Assembly: GCF_000417875.1 (NCBI RefSeq)
Contig: NW_006920888.1
Span: forward strand, 340,289 to 404,288
DNA: 64,000 bases
Direction: 5' to 3'
Source of the DNA: Pseudozyma flocculosa PF-1
Taxonomy: Eukaryota > Basidiomycota > Ustilaginomycetes > Ustilaginales > Ustilaginaceae
Below the pieces are notes generated by a model, which saw only the letters and a program-made list of their open reading frames with translations, did no database searches and was not told the DNA's origin. The position numbers and the translations under genes were made by a program. Each line of letters begins with the position of its first letter. The first letter of the stretch is position 1. Positions 47,492 to 58,924 of the stretch are shown here, piece by piece.

Positions 47492-49332
47492 ATGGCTTCC
47501 ACGCTCACAGAAAGGCAGAAGGATGAGCTGTGAGTGCTCGCTCGACGGCAGAGCGTCGCTTCGGCACCGCATCAGCCGTCACCTGTCGTGTGGCTCGGTC
47601 TTCCTGTTCCTTCTCTGACCAGCAACGGATGCTGCCTCGGGCCCCGCTCGCTTTCGCAACCCTGACGACCCACGCAGCCACAAGTCGATGCTCGACTACC
47701 TCCGCACCAATGGCTATAACGAGGCATTCGATGTGCTCCAGCGCGAGACGGGCCAGGAAGGCTTCGTGCCAGACCCCAAAGCCAAGTACGCTGGGCTGCT
47801 CGAGCGCAAGTGGACGAGCGTGATCCGGTTACAGAAAAAGGTGGGTACCCTTGCTCTGCTGCTCTGGGCCACGACGGCATCTTCGGAAAGCTCCCGACCA
47901 TGCCCTACACGTCGAGCCCCACGCTGTAGGCCCTCGTCTGACCATGTCCTCCCGCTGCCCTGCCTCTTGTGCGGATCGCAGATCATGGACCTGGAGGCGA
48001 GGAACGCACAGCTTCAGGAGGAGCTGGCAGCGGCACCGTCGGCAAAGAGGTCAGCCAACCTCACCGACTGGGTGCCACGCGGAGGCTCGGCCCGCCACAC
48101 GCTCCAGGGGCACCGGTCTCCCGTGACCAAGGTGGCCTTCCACCCGGTCTTCAGCCAGATCGCCTCGGCCAGCGAGGACACGACCATCAAGCTCTGGGAC
48201 TGGGAGACGGGCGAGTTCGAGCGGACCCTCAAGGGGCACACAAAGGCGGTCACCGACGTCGAGTACGACAGCAAGGGCAGCTTTATCGTCTCGAGCTCCT
48301 CGGACCTCACCATCAAGGTGTGGGACGCCAACAACGACTTCAAGAACACCAAGACCCTCTACGGCCACGACCACAGCGTCTCGTCGGTGCGCTTCCTGCC
48401 GGGCGACGACCACATCATCTCGGCGAGCCGCGACAAGACGGTCAGGATCTGGGAATTTGCGTCGGGCTACTGCTCCCGCACGCTCCACGGCCACGCCGAA
48501 TGGGTGAGGTCCGTGGTGCCCTCCGACGACGGTAGGTGGCTCATCAGCTGCTCCAACGACCAGACCTCGCGACTCTGGGAGCTCTCGTCGGGAGAGACCA
48601 AGGTGGAACTGCGCGGCCACGAGCACGTCGTCGAGTGTGCGGTGTTTGCACCCATCACTGCTTATCCGGCGATCCGGGAGCTGGCAGGCATCAATGTGAG
48701 TAAGACGGGAGCGACGACGGCCAGCTGTGGCGCGGCGAGATCAGCCTCTGACGTTGTCTCGCCCTTTGACTCGGCATGCCGCAGGTCTCGCCGAGAGACG
48801 AGACGGCGAAAGCGCCTGGCCAGTACATTGCTACCGGCAGCAGAGACAAGACGATCAAGCTGTGGGACAGCGCGGGGCAGTGCCTGAAGACGTTGGTAGG
48901 TGTTGGAGGGGCCCCTGCAACTGCTTCCGCGGTCGCTTGCCATCCAAGCGTTGTCGCTGACTAGACCCCGTTACGCTCTCTCACCTGTCCACCTCACTGC
49001 AGACCGGCCACGACAACTGGATCCGCGGGCTGGCATTCGCGCCCAACGGCAAATACCTCCTCTCGGTGTCGGACGACAAGACGATGCGCGTGTGGGACCT
49101 GCAGAGCGGGCGGTGCACAAAGACGATTGATGCCCACACGCACTTCTGCACCTCGATTGCGTGGGGCCGAGCCAAGGTCGAAGGCGCCTCTGCACCACCG
49201 GCGCCCGACGGCACGGCGCCCGCGCTGACCAACGGAGCAGCAGCGGCGGCGGCGTCGGCATCCAAGGTCCGCACGGTCAATGTCGTCGCAACCACTTCGG
49301 TCGATCTGACGCTCAAGATCTGGGCCCCCTGA
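47492..49332 (+). CDS. PAC1: Nuclear distribution protein PAC1/LIS1
   Basis: The LIS1 homologue that binds dynein and promotes dynein-driven nuclear movement. Five exons (47492-47529, 47678-47840, 47982-48695, 48785-48895, 49003-49332) join in phase to 451 residues. The N-terminal LisH motif ([22 protein letters not shown]) is followed by [21 protein letters not shown], the short coiled coil that aids dimerisation. A seven-bladed WD40 propeller follows, starting [17 protein letters not shown], with repeated GH...WD dipeptides ([44 protein letters not shown], and a closing KIWAP). A ~40-residue Ala-rich insertion sits in the last repeat. Each exon join restores a conserved repeat, so the model is firm. 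Confidence 0.95.
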
Positions 49333-50080
49333 TCTCTGATCGTCTTGACCTCTCGATTTCCTCGTTTCTCCTTGATACCCACCCCGGCACACATCGATCG
49401 CCCCCTTTTCTCGTCCTCCCCGCGGACCGGCCCACGGACGGCGCGCTCCGTTCCGCCCTAGATGGCCGTGTTCCTCCACCGCCCCTGCCAGCGAGGCGGC
49501 GGAGGCGGAAGCCCCTCGCAAGCACAGCAGATGCGCGACGTCGAACCCTCTACAGCCAGCCAACAGCAGATGCTCTACGCTCCCTTTCCAAGCTGCTCTC
49601 GCTTTCCATTCCCTTGACAAAATACTTTCTTTTTTCCTTCCCGCCTCGTCCCGCCTTGCTCTTCGTCCCACGATGTTCTGCCATCGCAGTCCTTTGGGGC
49701 TGCCCAGAGGTATGTTCCTCTGCTGAGGTCGATCGAGGCCGAAGAGGCGACTGGCCTGGTGGGTGGCCGCACGGGCTGCTGGGAGGCGCTGCGGCAGTTG
49801 GGACGCTTGCGTTCGGGCCGGCGCCAGGCGGCTACCGATGGTTGGCGAGCTGGTCAGCGGGCAGGGCAGCGACCCGGCTGGTCTCGTGGCGATGCCTCGG
49901 TGTGTGCATCCGCCTCCTGATGCCCAGGAGACGGCGAGCCATTGGCCAGCCGCAAGCGATGCGGCCAAGCCGTGCGGGGCCTCGATCGGCGGACTCTTGC
50001 AGCCAGCCGCACAGCCCGACGTGCTCTCGGCGTAGCCTTCACCGCCGCCGCCATGCCACATCGATCTACGTGCCCCCTTT
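49333..50080. other. Convergent intergenic (PAC1 / small membrane protein)
   Basis: 748 nt of 3' flanks. ORFs here are fragmentary shadows and no gene is supported. Confidence 0.45.
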
Positions 50081-50332
50081 TCAATCGGCCTTGGTCCTAG
50101 CGTCCACGGCCGGCTTCCCCGTGATTTTTGACCAGTTCTTGGCGACGATGACGCAGAGGATCAGGAAGGCGGCGTCGAGGGCGAGGAGGACGTAGGGGTT
50201 CCACTCCTTGCCCGTCTTTGCGCCCTGCGAGCCCTCCGTTAGGGGTTTCGACGACGAGAAGCCGGGGACGCTGGGATGCCCCACCGGTGGCGTGCCCGTG
50301 AAGCCGAGCGGACAGCGAGATTCGGCCGACAT
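50081..50332 (-). CDS. Small one-span membrane protein (83 aa), unknown
   Basis: I do not recognise the family. The protein begins MSAESRCPLGFTGTPPVGHP, with a Cys-Pro pair and nearby His that resemble a heme-regulatory motif. A polar linker follows, then EWNPYVLLALDAAFLILCVIVAKNW with one hydrophobic segment (about residues 46-64), and a short basic tail (KITGKPAVDARTKAD). The layout, polar N-terminus and one span close to the C-terminus, fits a tail-anchored protein of an organelle membrane; this is inference. The open frame runs upstream past the ATG at 50332, but that part is low-complexity and probably UTR. Confidence 0.6.
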   Translation of the reverse strand: MSAESRCPLGFTGTPPVGHPSVPGFSSSKPLTEGSQGAKTGKEWNPYVLLALDAAFLILCVIVAKNWSKITGKPAVDARTKAD

Positions 50333-50949
50333 GGCGGGGTGGAGAGGCTCCGAGCGGAGCGTGGGCGAGGCCGCGAGGTGAGGGAAGAGGAGAGGAGAGG
50401 TGGTGCAGGGCAGAAGGATGGATTCGAGAACGGCGACGTCGGAGGATGTCGATGTTTCCTTGACTTGCTTGGCTGCCGGCTTCGGGTGATGAGGTGAGTG
50501 ATGGCTGGTGGTCGAGAGCAAAGGGGCGATGAGGGAGGATGGCCGAGGGCAGCGCAACGGGGCAGCCGCAAGGTGGGGCCGCCGTGGAAAGAAGCAGCAG
50601 GCTGGCTGGCTTGGGCCAGGACGGCTGCCTCGACCGCCGGCGCAGCCAGCAAGCAGCCCAGCAGGCTTTCCCTCTCTCCTCCACCTCGACGCTCTACAGC
50701 TCCGTCGGCGCCTTCCAACCTGGAAATCTCGCCATCCTCGCCCTCGCCCTCGCTCTCGCACACCATCGTCCACCGCGGGCGACTGGCCCCCATCGCATCT
50801 CCCTTGGCACGCGCACGGTGCGGCGTTCAACAGGTCACACCAGCACCCTCGATTCTACCTGTCGACACTCGATCTGCCAGCAGCATCTCGACCACACCTC
50901 CGCCTCTGCTGGGCCCACCATCATGATCATCTCGGCCGCCCGCTACTAC
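50333..50949. other. Intergenic (small membrane protein 5' / PhyH-like 3')
   Basis: 617 nt between two minus-strand genes, rich in GAGG/CCTC on the plus strand at 50330-50470. No gene is supported. Confidence 0.4.
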
Positions 50950-52279
50950 TCAGTTGTCCAGGCTGTATCCGAGGTCCTTTTCGGCCCACTTCTTCTCGGT
51001 CCGTATCAGGTTGTTCCACACTGCCAGGGATCAGAAGCAAGAGAGACGAGGAGACTCGCATCGATCGTCAGGAGCTGCCATCGACTTTGCTCTGCAGCGC
51101 CGCGACAACGGCCGGACACTCACTGGGACGGAGCCGGGGCGGCAGGCTGGCGCCAAACTCTTCGTCTCGCATCCACTCGACGCCGTGCTGGAGGATGTTG
51201 CGCGCCCGCTCGGCGCCCCCCGCTTCTCCGGCCTCGTCGTCGCCAATGTCGCCGTAGCAGGCGTGCAGCGTCGCCCGCTTCCGACTGGCCAGGTACGAGG
51301 CTCGATGCAGGATCCGCTGCGAGTAGAAGGCCGTCTGGCCCGCTGCAGGCGGTCAGGCATGGCACGCGGAGCGTCCCGCGTGCGTTAGCGAACATGGCAG
51401 GCCACCGCTGGAATCGCCGACGTCCCGGCACTCACCCTTTAGCCTGACCCTCAGCGTCTGCGGCGGGTCGACCTCCCAGCCGCCGTCGGGCTTCTCCAGC
51501 TCGGCGCGGCGGTCGTCTCCCTCGCCGTCGATGGGGATGGCGGGCGGCGCCTTTGCCATGTTGGCCTTCCTCTCTTCGGCGGTCCTCGGCCTCCGGTGGG
51601 TGCCGGGCACGATAAACAGGCAGTCGTCGTCGTAGAGCGCCGTGTTGAACTGGACGCCGTACGTGGGCCTGGCCAGCCGCTGCAGCTCCTCGGCCTCGTC
51701 GACGTCGGGCCTGATGTCGTCGCGGTGCCAGGAGAGGGCAAAGTACGAGTGGGCCTCTGGGTTGATGAGCAGGTTGAAGAGCTCCATCTGCATGCGCTCC
51801 TCTGGCGCACCGACCAGGAGCGATGCGATGTCGAGGAGCGGCGAGCTCGAGTAGAAGTCCTGGAACGTCTTTGACAGGCTTCTTGCCGGCGTCGATGACG
51901 ATGGGGTCGAGGCGTGTCCGTCATCGCCGCGCAGGCGAGCTCGTTGGGCGACGGCGTCGAGCTGCGGGTTCATGATGTGCTGGACGCCCCAGCTGTCGCG
52001 GTTGTCGCGGTCAAAGGGCGGAAACGCATTGCCGACGACCCTCCTTGCCGTCCAGTCGCCCGAGCGGGTCAGCTGGATCGCCTCCTGGGCGCAGGACCGC
52101 AGCGATTCGAGGCCGAGGGACGAGTCGGATGTCGACGAGAGGACGCCGTCGACGATCACGTAGCCCTGCGACTGGAAGTGGGCCAGCAGCGAGTCGGGAT
52201 CGTATCCGAGCTGGCGCAGTCGATCCGCAGCCGACGAGGGCGTTGCGAGGGTAGAAGGAGATAGGGTAGCGGTAGGCAT
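50950..52279 (-). CDS. Phytanoyl-CoA dioxygenase (PhyH) family protein
   Basis: A predicted Fe(II)/2-oxoglutarate dioxygenase. Three exons (52279-51436, 51342-51124, 51020-50950) join in phase to 377 residues. The facial triad is visible: HxD in ALSWHRDDIRP, then the distal His in the C-terminal block QTAFYSQRILHRAS, with Arg in ASRKRATLHACYGD for 2-oxoglutarate. The segments ELFNLLINPEAHSYF, VQFNTALYDDDCLFIVPGTHRRP and LRVRLKAGQTAFY match the PhyH core. The last exon codes only 23 residues (MWNNLIRTEKKWAEKD...). No PTS1 is seen, and the substrate is unknown. It is divergent from ATG101 across 307 nt. Confidence 0.8.
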
Positions 52280-52586
52280 GCTCGATGGGACAAGGAGAGA
52301 AATGAGGGCGGTGATGGTGGTAATGATGATGGTGACGACGATGTTTGAGGCAATCCTGGCACCAACGAGACCGAGACGTGGACCGAGCGCAGGGCAGCAC
52401 GGGGGTGCCGGTCAAGGTGGAGGCAACAGAGCCTCAGCCGCAACCCCACTTTGCACCTTTGCCTCTCGGTCCACCAACACCACCACCACCACCAACCCTC
52501 ACCCCTCCTCTCTCGGCCAGCTTTCATCTGATCTACTATATCCCACGCCATCTGTCCCCGCCCGCCCTTTGTGGCTCGCAGCAGCC
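52280..52586. promoter_or_regulatory. Shared divergent promoter, PhyH-like and ATG101
   Basis: 307 nt separate the two start codons. ATGGTGATG-type repeats on the plus strand (52310-52340) lie near the PhyH side, CACCAC units near 52470-52490, and a TATA-like ACTATATCCC at 52536-52545 sits about 45 nt before the ATG101 start. Confidence 0.4.
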
Positions 52587-53618
52587 ATGACAACACCGCC
52601 AGCAGCGACCAGCGGCGGCGGCAGCGGCAGCAGCGGGGTTGGGCCTCTCGAGACGTTCCAGTTTGAGCTCACCGTCGAGCCCCGCAACCTGCGCGACGTC
52701 GTCCGCACCGTGCTCCACTCGATCTGCTTCCACCGCGTGTTTGGCACCGTCAGGCCAAAGACGATCGACCTCTTCGGCATGACCTTCCCCGCAGTACACG
52801 AGGCCGAGATCGAGAGGATGGTCGAGGACCAGACGGCCGCCTTTTGCCGCCAGGTCGAGGCCAAGGCGTGCAAGCGCGTCGACCTCTTCGTCTACCTCCT
52901 GCACCCGGCGACCGCAGGACAGAGGCAGCCCACATCGACAGCCGGCCAGTCGACCGCGGCAGACCCAGCAGATCAACAGCGCCAGGAAGCCCATGCATCA
53001 TCGTCGTCGTCCCCGGTCTCGGCCGCTTCCAAGTCGCTCAAGTCGTGGGCTACATCAAAGACCATGTCCGGATATCCCTACACTTGGCTCGCCCACGCTT
53101 TCTCGGGCGGGTCCGGTCAAGCTGCAGAGGCGGGGGCAGAGACGGCACGCGCCGACGGCGATGGGTACGCTACGGCCAAGCACCAGCACCAGCAGCAGGA
53201 CGCGGCGGAAAGGGAGAAGATGCGGCTCGAGAGGCAGTCGTTCGAGACATGGAGGATCCGCTTCGAGGTCGTCTCGGCGAGAAGCGAAAGGGGTACGTCC
53301 ATCGTCGAGGGCCGGTCGGCCGACCGCCCAGCCTCGCGGGCTCTGGCTGATACCAGTCCTCCTTCTATCCACTCCCGCAGAACGGCTGCGTCTCCAGTCA
53401 ACGACGGCGGGACAGATGGCCGAGTTCCTAGGTGAGCCCGGGCGTGTCTCTCGTAGAGCATCCAGCATCACAGAGCCTGATCCTGTTGAGCACCGCCTGG
53501 CCATCACGCAGACTCGCTGCTCGTCTTTGTCGACGAGAAAAAGGCACATATCCCCGCCATCATCAGCGCCGACCTCTGCCCCTTTCCCATCGAGATCCAG
53601 AGCGTGGCGATCGCCTAG
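52587..53618 (+). CDS. ATG101: Autophagy-related protein 101 (ATG101)
   Basis: ATG101 is a HORMA-fold partner of Atg13 in the autophagy-initiating Atg1/ULK1 complex; it occurs in most fungi but not in budding yeast. Three exons (52587-53292, 53381-53431, 53512-53618) join in phase to 287 residues. Landmarks: FQFELTVEPRNLRDVVRTVLHSI, FHRVFGTVRPKTIDLFGMTFP, then FETWRIRFEVV and the closing SLLVFVDEKKAHIPAIISA, LCPFPIEIQ. A ~100-residue insertion rich in Ser, Gln and Ala sits mid-domain, with SWATSKTMSGYPYTWLAH in it; human ATG101 is only 218 residues. The insertion is uninterrupted coding sequence, not an obvious intron. Good match at both ends makes the call firm. Confidence 0.9.
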
Positions 53619-53902
53619 CCGCGCCGGCAGAGGTTCGCGTCCTCCTCACGACCAATGCTCTCACACCGGCACCGCGTGCTAGCATCTTCGCCCCGTTCTT
53701 CTGCCCGACGCCACCACCCTCGTCGTAGACCCTTCCGCCTCCGCTGCGGGGGCGGGCCGTGCGCGCCGACGCATGCAGCTGTCCGGTTCCCGAGCTTGCC
53801 ACGTGTGGGTGTTTCGCTGGCAAGCGTAGGTTGAAGCCTCGTTCGGGACGAGACCGTGCCTTTCTACCACCATCTGCTCCACTTTGGTACATCCAGCCCA
53901 GC

Positions 53903-55175
53903 ATGTCGATCCTTTCGAGGCCACGGCTGCTGCTCCTCGCCCTGCTCGCCGTCGGCCTCTACCACTTTGCGGGGCCTCGCATCTCCCTGTTTGCGCCCGT
54001 CGAGCTTGCCCAGGGCGACGTCGGCGGCGGCGGAGGCGGAGGAGACCACAGCACTGGCAGCCTCGGGGCAGCAAAGGCGCTCAAGGATGGCCGGAGGACC
54101 ATCAGCAAAAGGACCGTCGCCGTTGCCGACCTCCACGGCGACCTAGAGGTGAGCTCTCCAGTGCGGCACGATGGCCGAGACGGGCGAAGGACGGCAAGCT
54201 GACCACATCAACGCCGTCGTCTCCCCGCAGCATGCCCTCAACGTCTTCCGCATGGCTTCGCTCGTCTCTTCCACCTCTGAGTCGTGGATCGCCGGGCACG
54301 ACACGCTCGTCTCGACGGGCGACATTGTGGACCGGGGCGATGACACCATCAAGCTCTACAGGCTCTTCCGGTCCCTGCGCATGCAGAGCAAGCAGGCGGG
54401 CGGAGAGGTGCGCAACCTCGTCGGCAACCACGAGGTCATGAACGCGCTCGGAGACTGGCGCTACGTGACCAAGGGCGATATCGAGAGCTTCGGCGGTGCG
54501 GCCGCGAGGAGGACCGCCATGTCGACCCAGGGCTGGATCGGTCAGGAATGGCTGCGCGACTACAACGTCACCACCACTGTCCCCCTGCTCCCTCCCGACC
54601 ACCCCGGCCTGCCCAAGGGCTACACGCCTCCCTCCGCCTCTTTCGTCCATGGCGGTATCACGCCCGCCTATGCTGAACGCGGCATCGACGAGATTAACCG
54701 CATCGCCAAGTCTCTGCTGCGCAAGGGGCTCGACGAGGAGAGGCCGTCCGGCTGGCTGCCGCCAGACACGACGCCCGAGGAGCAGGCCGTCTGGAGCGAG
54801 AGCGGCCCGCTGTGGTACCGCGGCTACGCCACCGAGGACGAGCCCGAGGCCTGCCGCATCGCCGAAAAGGCCACGTCGGCGCTCGGCGTCCGCCACCTGG
54901 TCATGGGCCACACGCCCCACTTTGACGGCTTTGTGATGCGCTGCCCCTCGGCCGAGATCCTCCTCATCGACACGGGTATCTCGCGGGCCTACGGCGGCGA
55001 GCAGAGCGCGCTCGTCATCGACTTTGAGCTTGTACCGCTGCCTTCTTCCAAGCAGGACGGCGACCGAGGCCACGGCAAGCAGGAGCTCTGGAGGGAGACC
55101 GAGACGCTCTCCGCCCTCTACCGCGGCCGCAAGCCAAAGGTGCTCAAGCGGCTCGAGCGCGACCTCTGGCTCTGA
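53903..55175 (+). CDS. Membrane-anchored calcineurin-like (PPP-type) phosphoesterase
   Basis: Two exons (53903-54148, 54231-55175) join in phase to 396 residues. A short N-terminal hydrophobic segment (about residues 8-21) acts as a signal anchor or signal peptide, followed by a Gly-rich linker. The metallophosphatase motifs are all present: D76-x-H78 in VADLHGDLE at the intron, GDIVDRGDD (about 112-120), GNHE, SFVHGG and VMGHTPHFDG. The order and spacing resemble Shewanella-like/bacterial-type PPP phosphatases found in fungi and plants, not PP1/PP2A. The predicted location is the secretory pathway or an organelle membrane; the substrate is unknown. The C-terminus (RGRKPKVLKRLERDLWL) is basic. 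Confidence 0.85.
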
Positions 55176-56143
55176 GGGCGGATCTGCCGTGTGCCGCGCT
55201 GCTGCCACCCGCTCCCTGCCCGTTGATCTCAACGAACAAGAACCTTCTTTGCTACCGCATGCCGCCTAGCCTGTGTGCGTGCGTGTCTGTCCGCTCCGGC
55301 TGGAACCCGCGCGACGACCTGACCTAGCCTGCAAATTAAAGCTGTGTCGACGAGAAGCAAAGCAGGTTCGATCGGTCTTCCCACGCCGGCTACGACCCGA
55401 CGGCCCACCTTGGCCGGCCTCATTTCGGCGGCACCAGGAGGAAGCTAAGCAAGCGCAGCTTAGCGTGGCCGGCATCGATCGGGGCGCTGGTCGTCACGGA
55501 GCGGGGCGAAAAGCATTTGACGCATGCTGGCGCCCTCCCCAGTTTCGCCTGTCTAGCCTGGTCTCGATCTGCCTGCCTGCCTTGCTTCCAACTTACCTGT
55601 CTCTTCGGCCGTCCCGAGCGCGGCCCGCCCCGATGCGAAGGAGGCGTCTCCGAGCGGGCTCCGGCCCCGCCTGGTCGCGGCGCGGGCCGAACCGTCAGGA
55701 GGCATGCCTGCCCGCCCGTCTGCCCAGGCTCTCTGCCGGTCTGCCTAGGCTGGCTGAAGCTCTGGCGGCCCGTGCTTCAGCGCCGTCCGAGCAGGTCAAG
55801 ACACGCAGTAGTCAGGCGGCTAGGACGAGCGAGCGAGCGCGCGAGCGTGTGTGGCTGGGCGCAGCAAGGACCGCGCTTATCCAGGCCGACCCAGCCACGG
55901 ATCCAAGAGGAAAGCGGGCCTCGTCTGGCCGCGCGCAATGAGCCAGGCTCTAGCCTCCTTCACACCATCACGTCCAGCACCTCCGTCCGCCGTCTCCACC
56001 GCCCTCGCCATCCACACCATCCTTCGTCTTTCCTCTGCACTCGAGCCTTCACATCCTTCACGCAACCTACGTCGGCATCGGTCATCGCGCTCCACGACTT
56101 TCGACCCCGCCGGCGTGCCAGCCGGCCACACGCGCTCATCGCC
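55176..56143. other. Intergenic upstream of copy B
   Basis: 968 nt with a TGCC/TTGC run at 55570-55588 and a block at 55601-55646 resembling one upstream of copy C (60046-60095). No gene was seen. Confidence 0.45.
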
Positions 56144-58924
56144 ATGACGACTGCCGTGCACCTCTCCGTCGAACTCCACCGCGCCTTGATGGGCATGACG
56201 ACGGGCGAGGTGTCGTTCAATGTCGTCCGCTGCACGCCCAGCCTCGCTGATAGCTTCGTCCACGCACTCATCTGCATCGAGAACGGCGTCGACGTGCCCG
56301 CCGCCGTGGCCAACCTCCGCTTGCCCAACGGCATGGCCCATTCGCTTCCCCCTGCGCAGCCCGACTTCAGGGTGCAACAGGCCGCCTACCTGACCTTCGA
56401 GTCCTGCCTGGGCCGCTTCGGCCACCGCGTGCTGCAACGGCGCCTGCAAGACGCTCACAACCATCTCAAGGCCCTCTCGAAGGGCGCCTGCAAGGCAGGC
56501 AAGCCGCAGAGCCAGGGTCGTGACCCCTGGTGCAACGCTGTGGAACCTGAAGCCCCGTTCATGACCCTGGGGGTGATCAATAGGTCGCGGGCCACAATGA
56601 CCGAAGACGAGCGCCGCGATATCAGCGATCGCCTCCGTGACCGCAAGAAGTTCAACCGCATCCTGGCTCACCTACACGAACAGGGCTGTTCGTCCGGAGA
56701 CATCTGCTCGTTCGCGGCGCTCTTGATCGCCATCCTGCTGCCAGTGACGCCAGGGGACGAGTTCAAGCGACTGCAAGCCGGCTACTTCAGCTTGCCGGAG
56801 TGGGCGGTGAGTGTCTCGACACCGGCTTCGACAGACTCTGCCCCTACTGCTTCCTTCGGTCGGCGTCAGGACTGACAGGACAATGCCGACTTCGCATCGC
56901 AGGGCGGCCTCTATGAGCCATTGACTCGCGACGAGCTTGCCGTCTACGGTCGGATCGGCGACATCATCCGTTCCGAGCCGGACTGGAGGACCCAGGTCAA
57001 GCAAGAGGCGGCGATCAAACAGTGGAAGCAGCGATCGGTCGACACACACGGCTTCACCTCCAGCATGGCCATCTACCTCGTCGACAAGCTGTCCTGGATG
57101 GCGACGCTCCCCTTCGGCGCCTCCGTCGAGTTCACGCAAGCCCCCGGCGTCTTCGTTTGCAACGACTTGCTCGACGACACCGCTTTTGCCGCCATGAGTC
57201 AAGCTGTCGACCTCTACGCGGACTGCGATGGCGAGGCGCCCGAGGACTGCAAGGATTGCTGCTCCGCCTCCTGCTCGCAGCGAACCCATCTCGTGGATCC
57301 CTCGCTATATGGCCTGACGGACCGCACCCAATCACGTCGAAGCAGACCATCGTCCGCTCATCGCTCGTCGCTCGAGCCCGCGAGTATCTCCAGGACCTCC
57401 GCCTCGGCACCACGAGCGAGTCCAGAGCTGAGCTCGTCAAACGTGACATGAAGCCGCCGTACCCACGCTCGTCCGACGCCGCAAAGCCGCTCAGGTCTCG
57501 AATCGACTGCACGCCGTACACATATATGTGGATCCCGGCCGAGGTGCGAACGAGCAGCAGGGGCACAGAAGCCGCCTTCGCTTCGTATGTCAACGGCCTT
57601 TCGCCGTTCACGGAAACGTCGCGCCGGCTCTATGATCCCATCGCCAAGGCCTTTGCAGCCATGCTGCCTCTTTTCGAGGCGTCCTTGGCCTTCTCCCCGC
57701 TGCGAGGCGACCCGGCGTTCCTGCAGGCCCTTCGTAAGGGCAGCCGCCGCAAAGGACACAACCTGGTGCGCAACCAGCTGGGGCGCCCCTCGTCTTCTCG
57801 GATGGCGGCGCCGTCCCCGGCTAGCACCGGCAGCTCTCGCTGGCGCCCGACAGTCGGATCCTTTGTGCCGCCTCCCTTGCGTACGGTCAAGCTCTGCGGC
57901 AAGACTCTGCAGGTCGTCGTCAGGCTGACCAAAGCGGACGTCGCTCCGAAGGCGCCGGCAAAGCACTCGCACAAGTGGCACCTGCAAGGCCTCCCGGACG
58001 AGAGCATCTGCGCGAGCGGCATCCACTATCTCGCGTGCTCCAACGTCCACCCGCCTCGAAGCCTTTTCCGCGTCGCGGTGGACGGGGAGTGCTGGGATGC
58101 CGCCCAGTACCAGCACCTCCAGGATCATCAGAAGAAGGACCTGTTCGGCTTCTCGTCCGAGGACCTCCACGCCGGCTTCGCTCAAGACATTGGCAGCGTC
58201 GAACCGCAGCCTGGCGGCTGCTTCGTCTACCCAGGCTTCATGGCACGCAAGGAGAGCCCGCTGAAGCTGATCGACCCGACCAAGCCGGGCCACCTCGTCA
58301 CACTGGAGATCTACCTTGTCGACCCCGAGCGACCGACACTCTCGAGCACGAGAACTGTACCTCAACGAGTTGATTGGCTACGTGACGCGACGCTGGAGGG
58401 AACGTCTGAGGATCCTCGCTGCCGCCTCAACCGACTGCCTAACGAGAGTGAGTAGTGTCACGTGCCGATCTTCAAGCATCGCGATCGTGCAATGCGCAGA
58501 AGAAGGTTGAGATGGCGGATGAAAAGCGCGCTGATACCAAGCAGCCGCTGACATGATCGCTGCTTTTTCTCTTTCTCTCGTGGCGCCGCGCACAGTCCTT
58601 CATCGCATCTTCGCGGCGCTCGAGGACGATGTCGGCCAAGGCGAGCTTCGTTCCACGGCGCGTTCGGCTCGTCCAGCGACGTTTTTGGCCAGCCGCGCCT
58701 TCGCATTGCAGCGCAGGAGTGCCGACATAGCTCGAAGGGCGTCTGAAGACTGCGAGATTATGGCCGCCTTCGACGAGGAGTACGGCCGGGGATACGCGGA
58801 TGAGGCCTATCGCGACTCTCAGGAAAGGCTCGAACGCCGCTTCGCAGGGCTCGGTGTCCGTCTTCCTCCGGGCGGCTTCACCCATGCCAATCGCTCCGGC
58901 AACCGCGCGAGGAGCAGATTCTGA
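56144..58924 (+). pseudogene. DUF4246-like family protein, copy B (frameshift, early stop)
   Basis: Second paralogue, tandem with C. Exon 1 (56144-56806, 221 codons) starts MTTAVHLSVELHRALMG and codes the N-terminal domain. The intron 56807-56902 matches the position used in A and C. Exon 2 runs GGLYEPLTRDELAVYGRIGDI and HGFTSSMAIYLVDKLSWMA to LVDPSLYGLTDRT. At about 57320-57330, in a CACCCAA stretch, the conserved reading moves one base to ITSKQTIVRSS...RAREYLQDL. It is then open through WIPAEV, YVNGLSPF, HKWHLQG, ICASGIHYL, KPGHLVTL and VPQRVDWLRDATL. The intron 58448-58595 precedes the last exon, which stops with TGA at 58922. The acidic tail of the family is still readable in frame just after this stop. 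It is therefore probably decaying, unless the bases are misread. Confidence 0.7.

Noticed and set aside
22261..55375. TTCGAA-like words suggesting tRNA T-arms (near 22261, 23470, 55365)
   Set aside because: Flanking stems do not pair and no D-arm or anticodon arm could be built around them.
16712..57330. Programmed -1 frameshifting in copies A and B
   Set aside because: Neither site shows a canonical slippery heptamer, the two sites differ in sequence, and intact copy C needs no shift.
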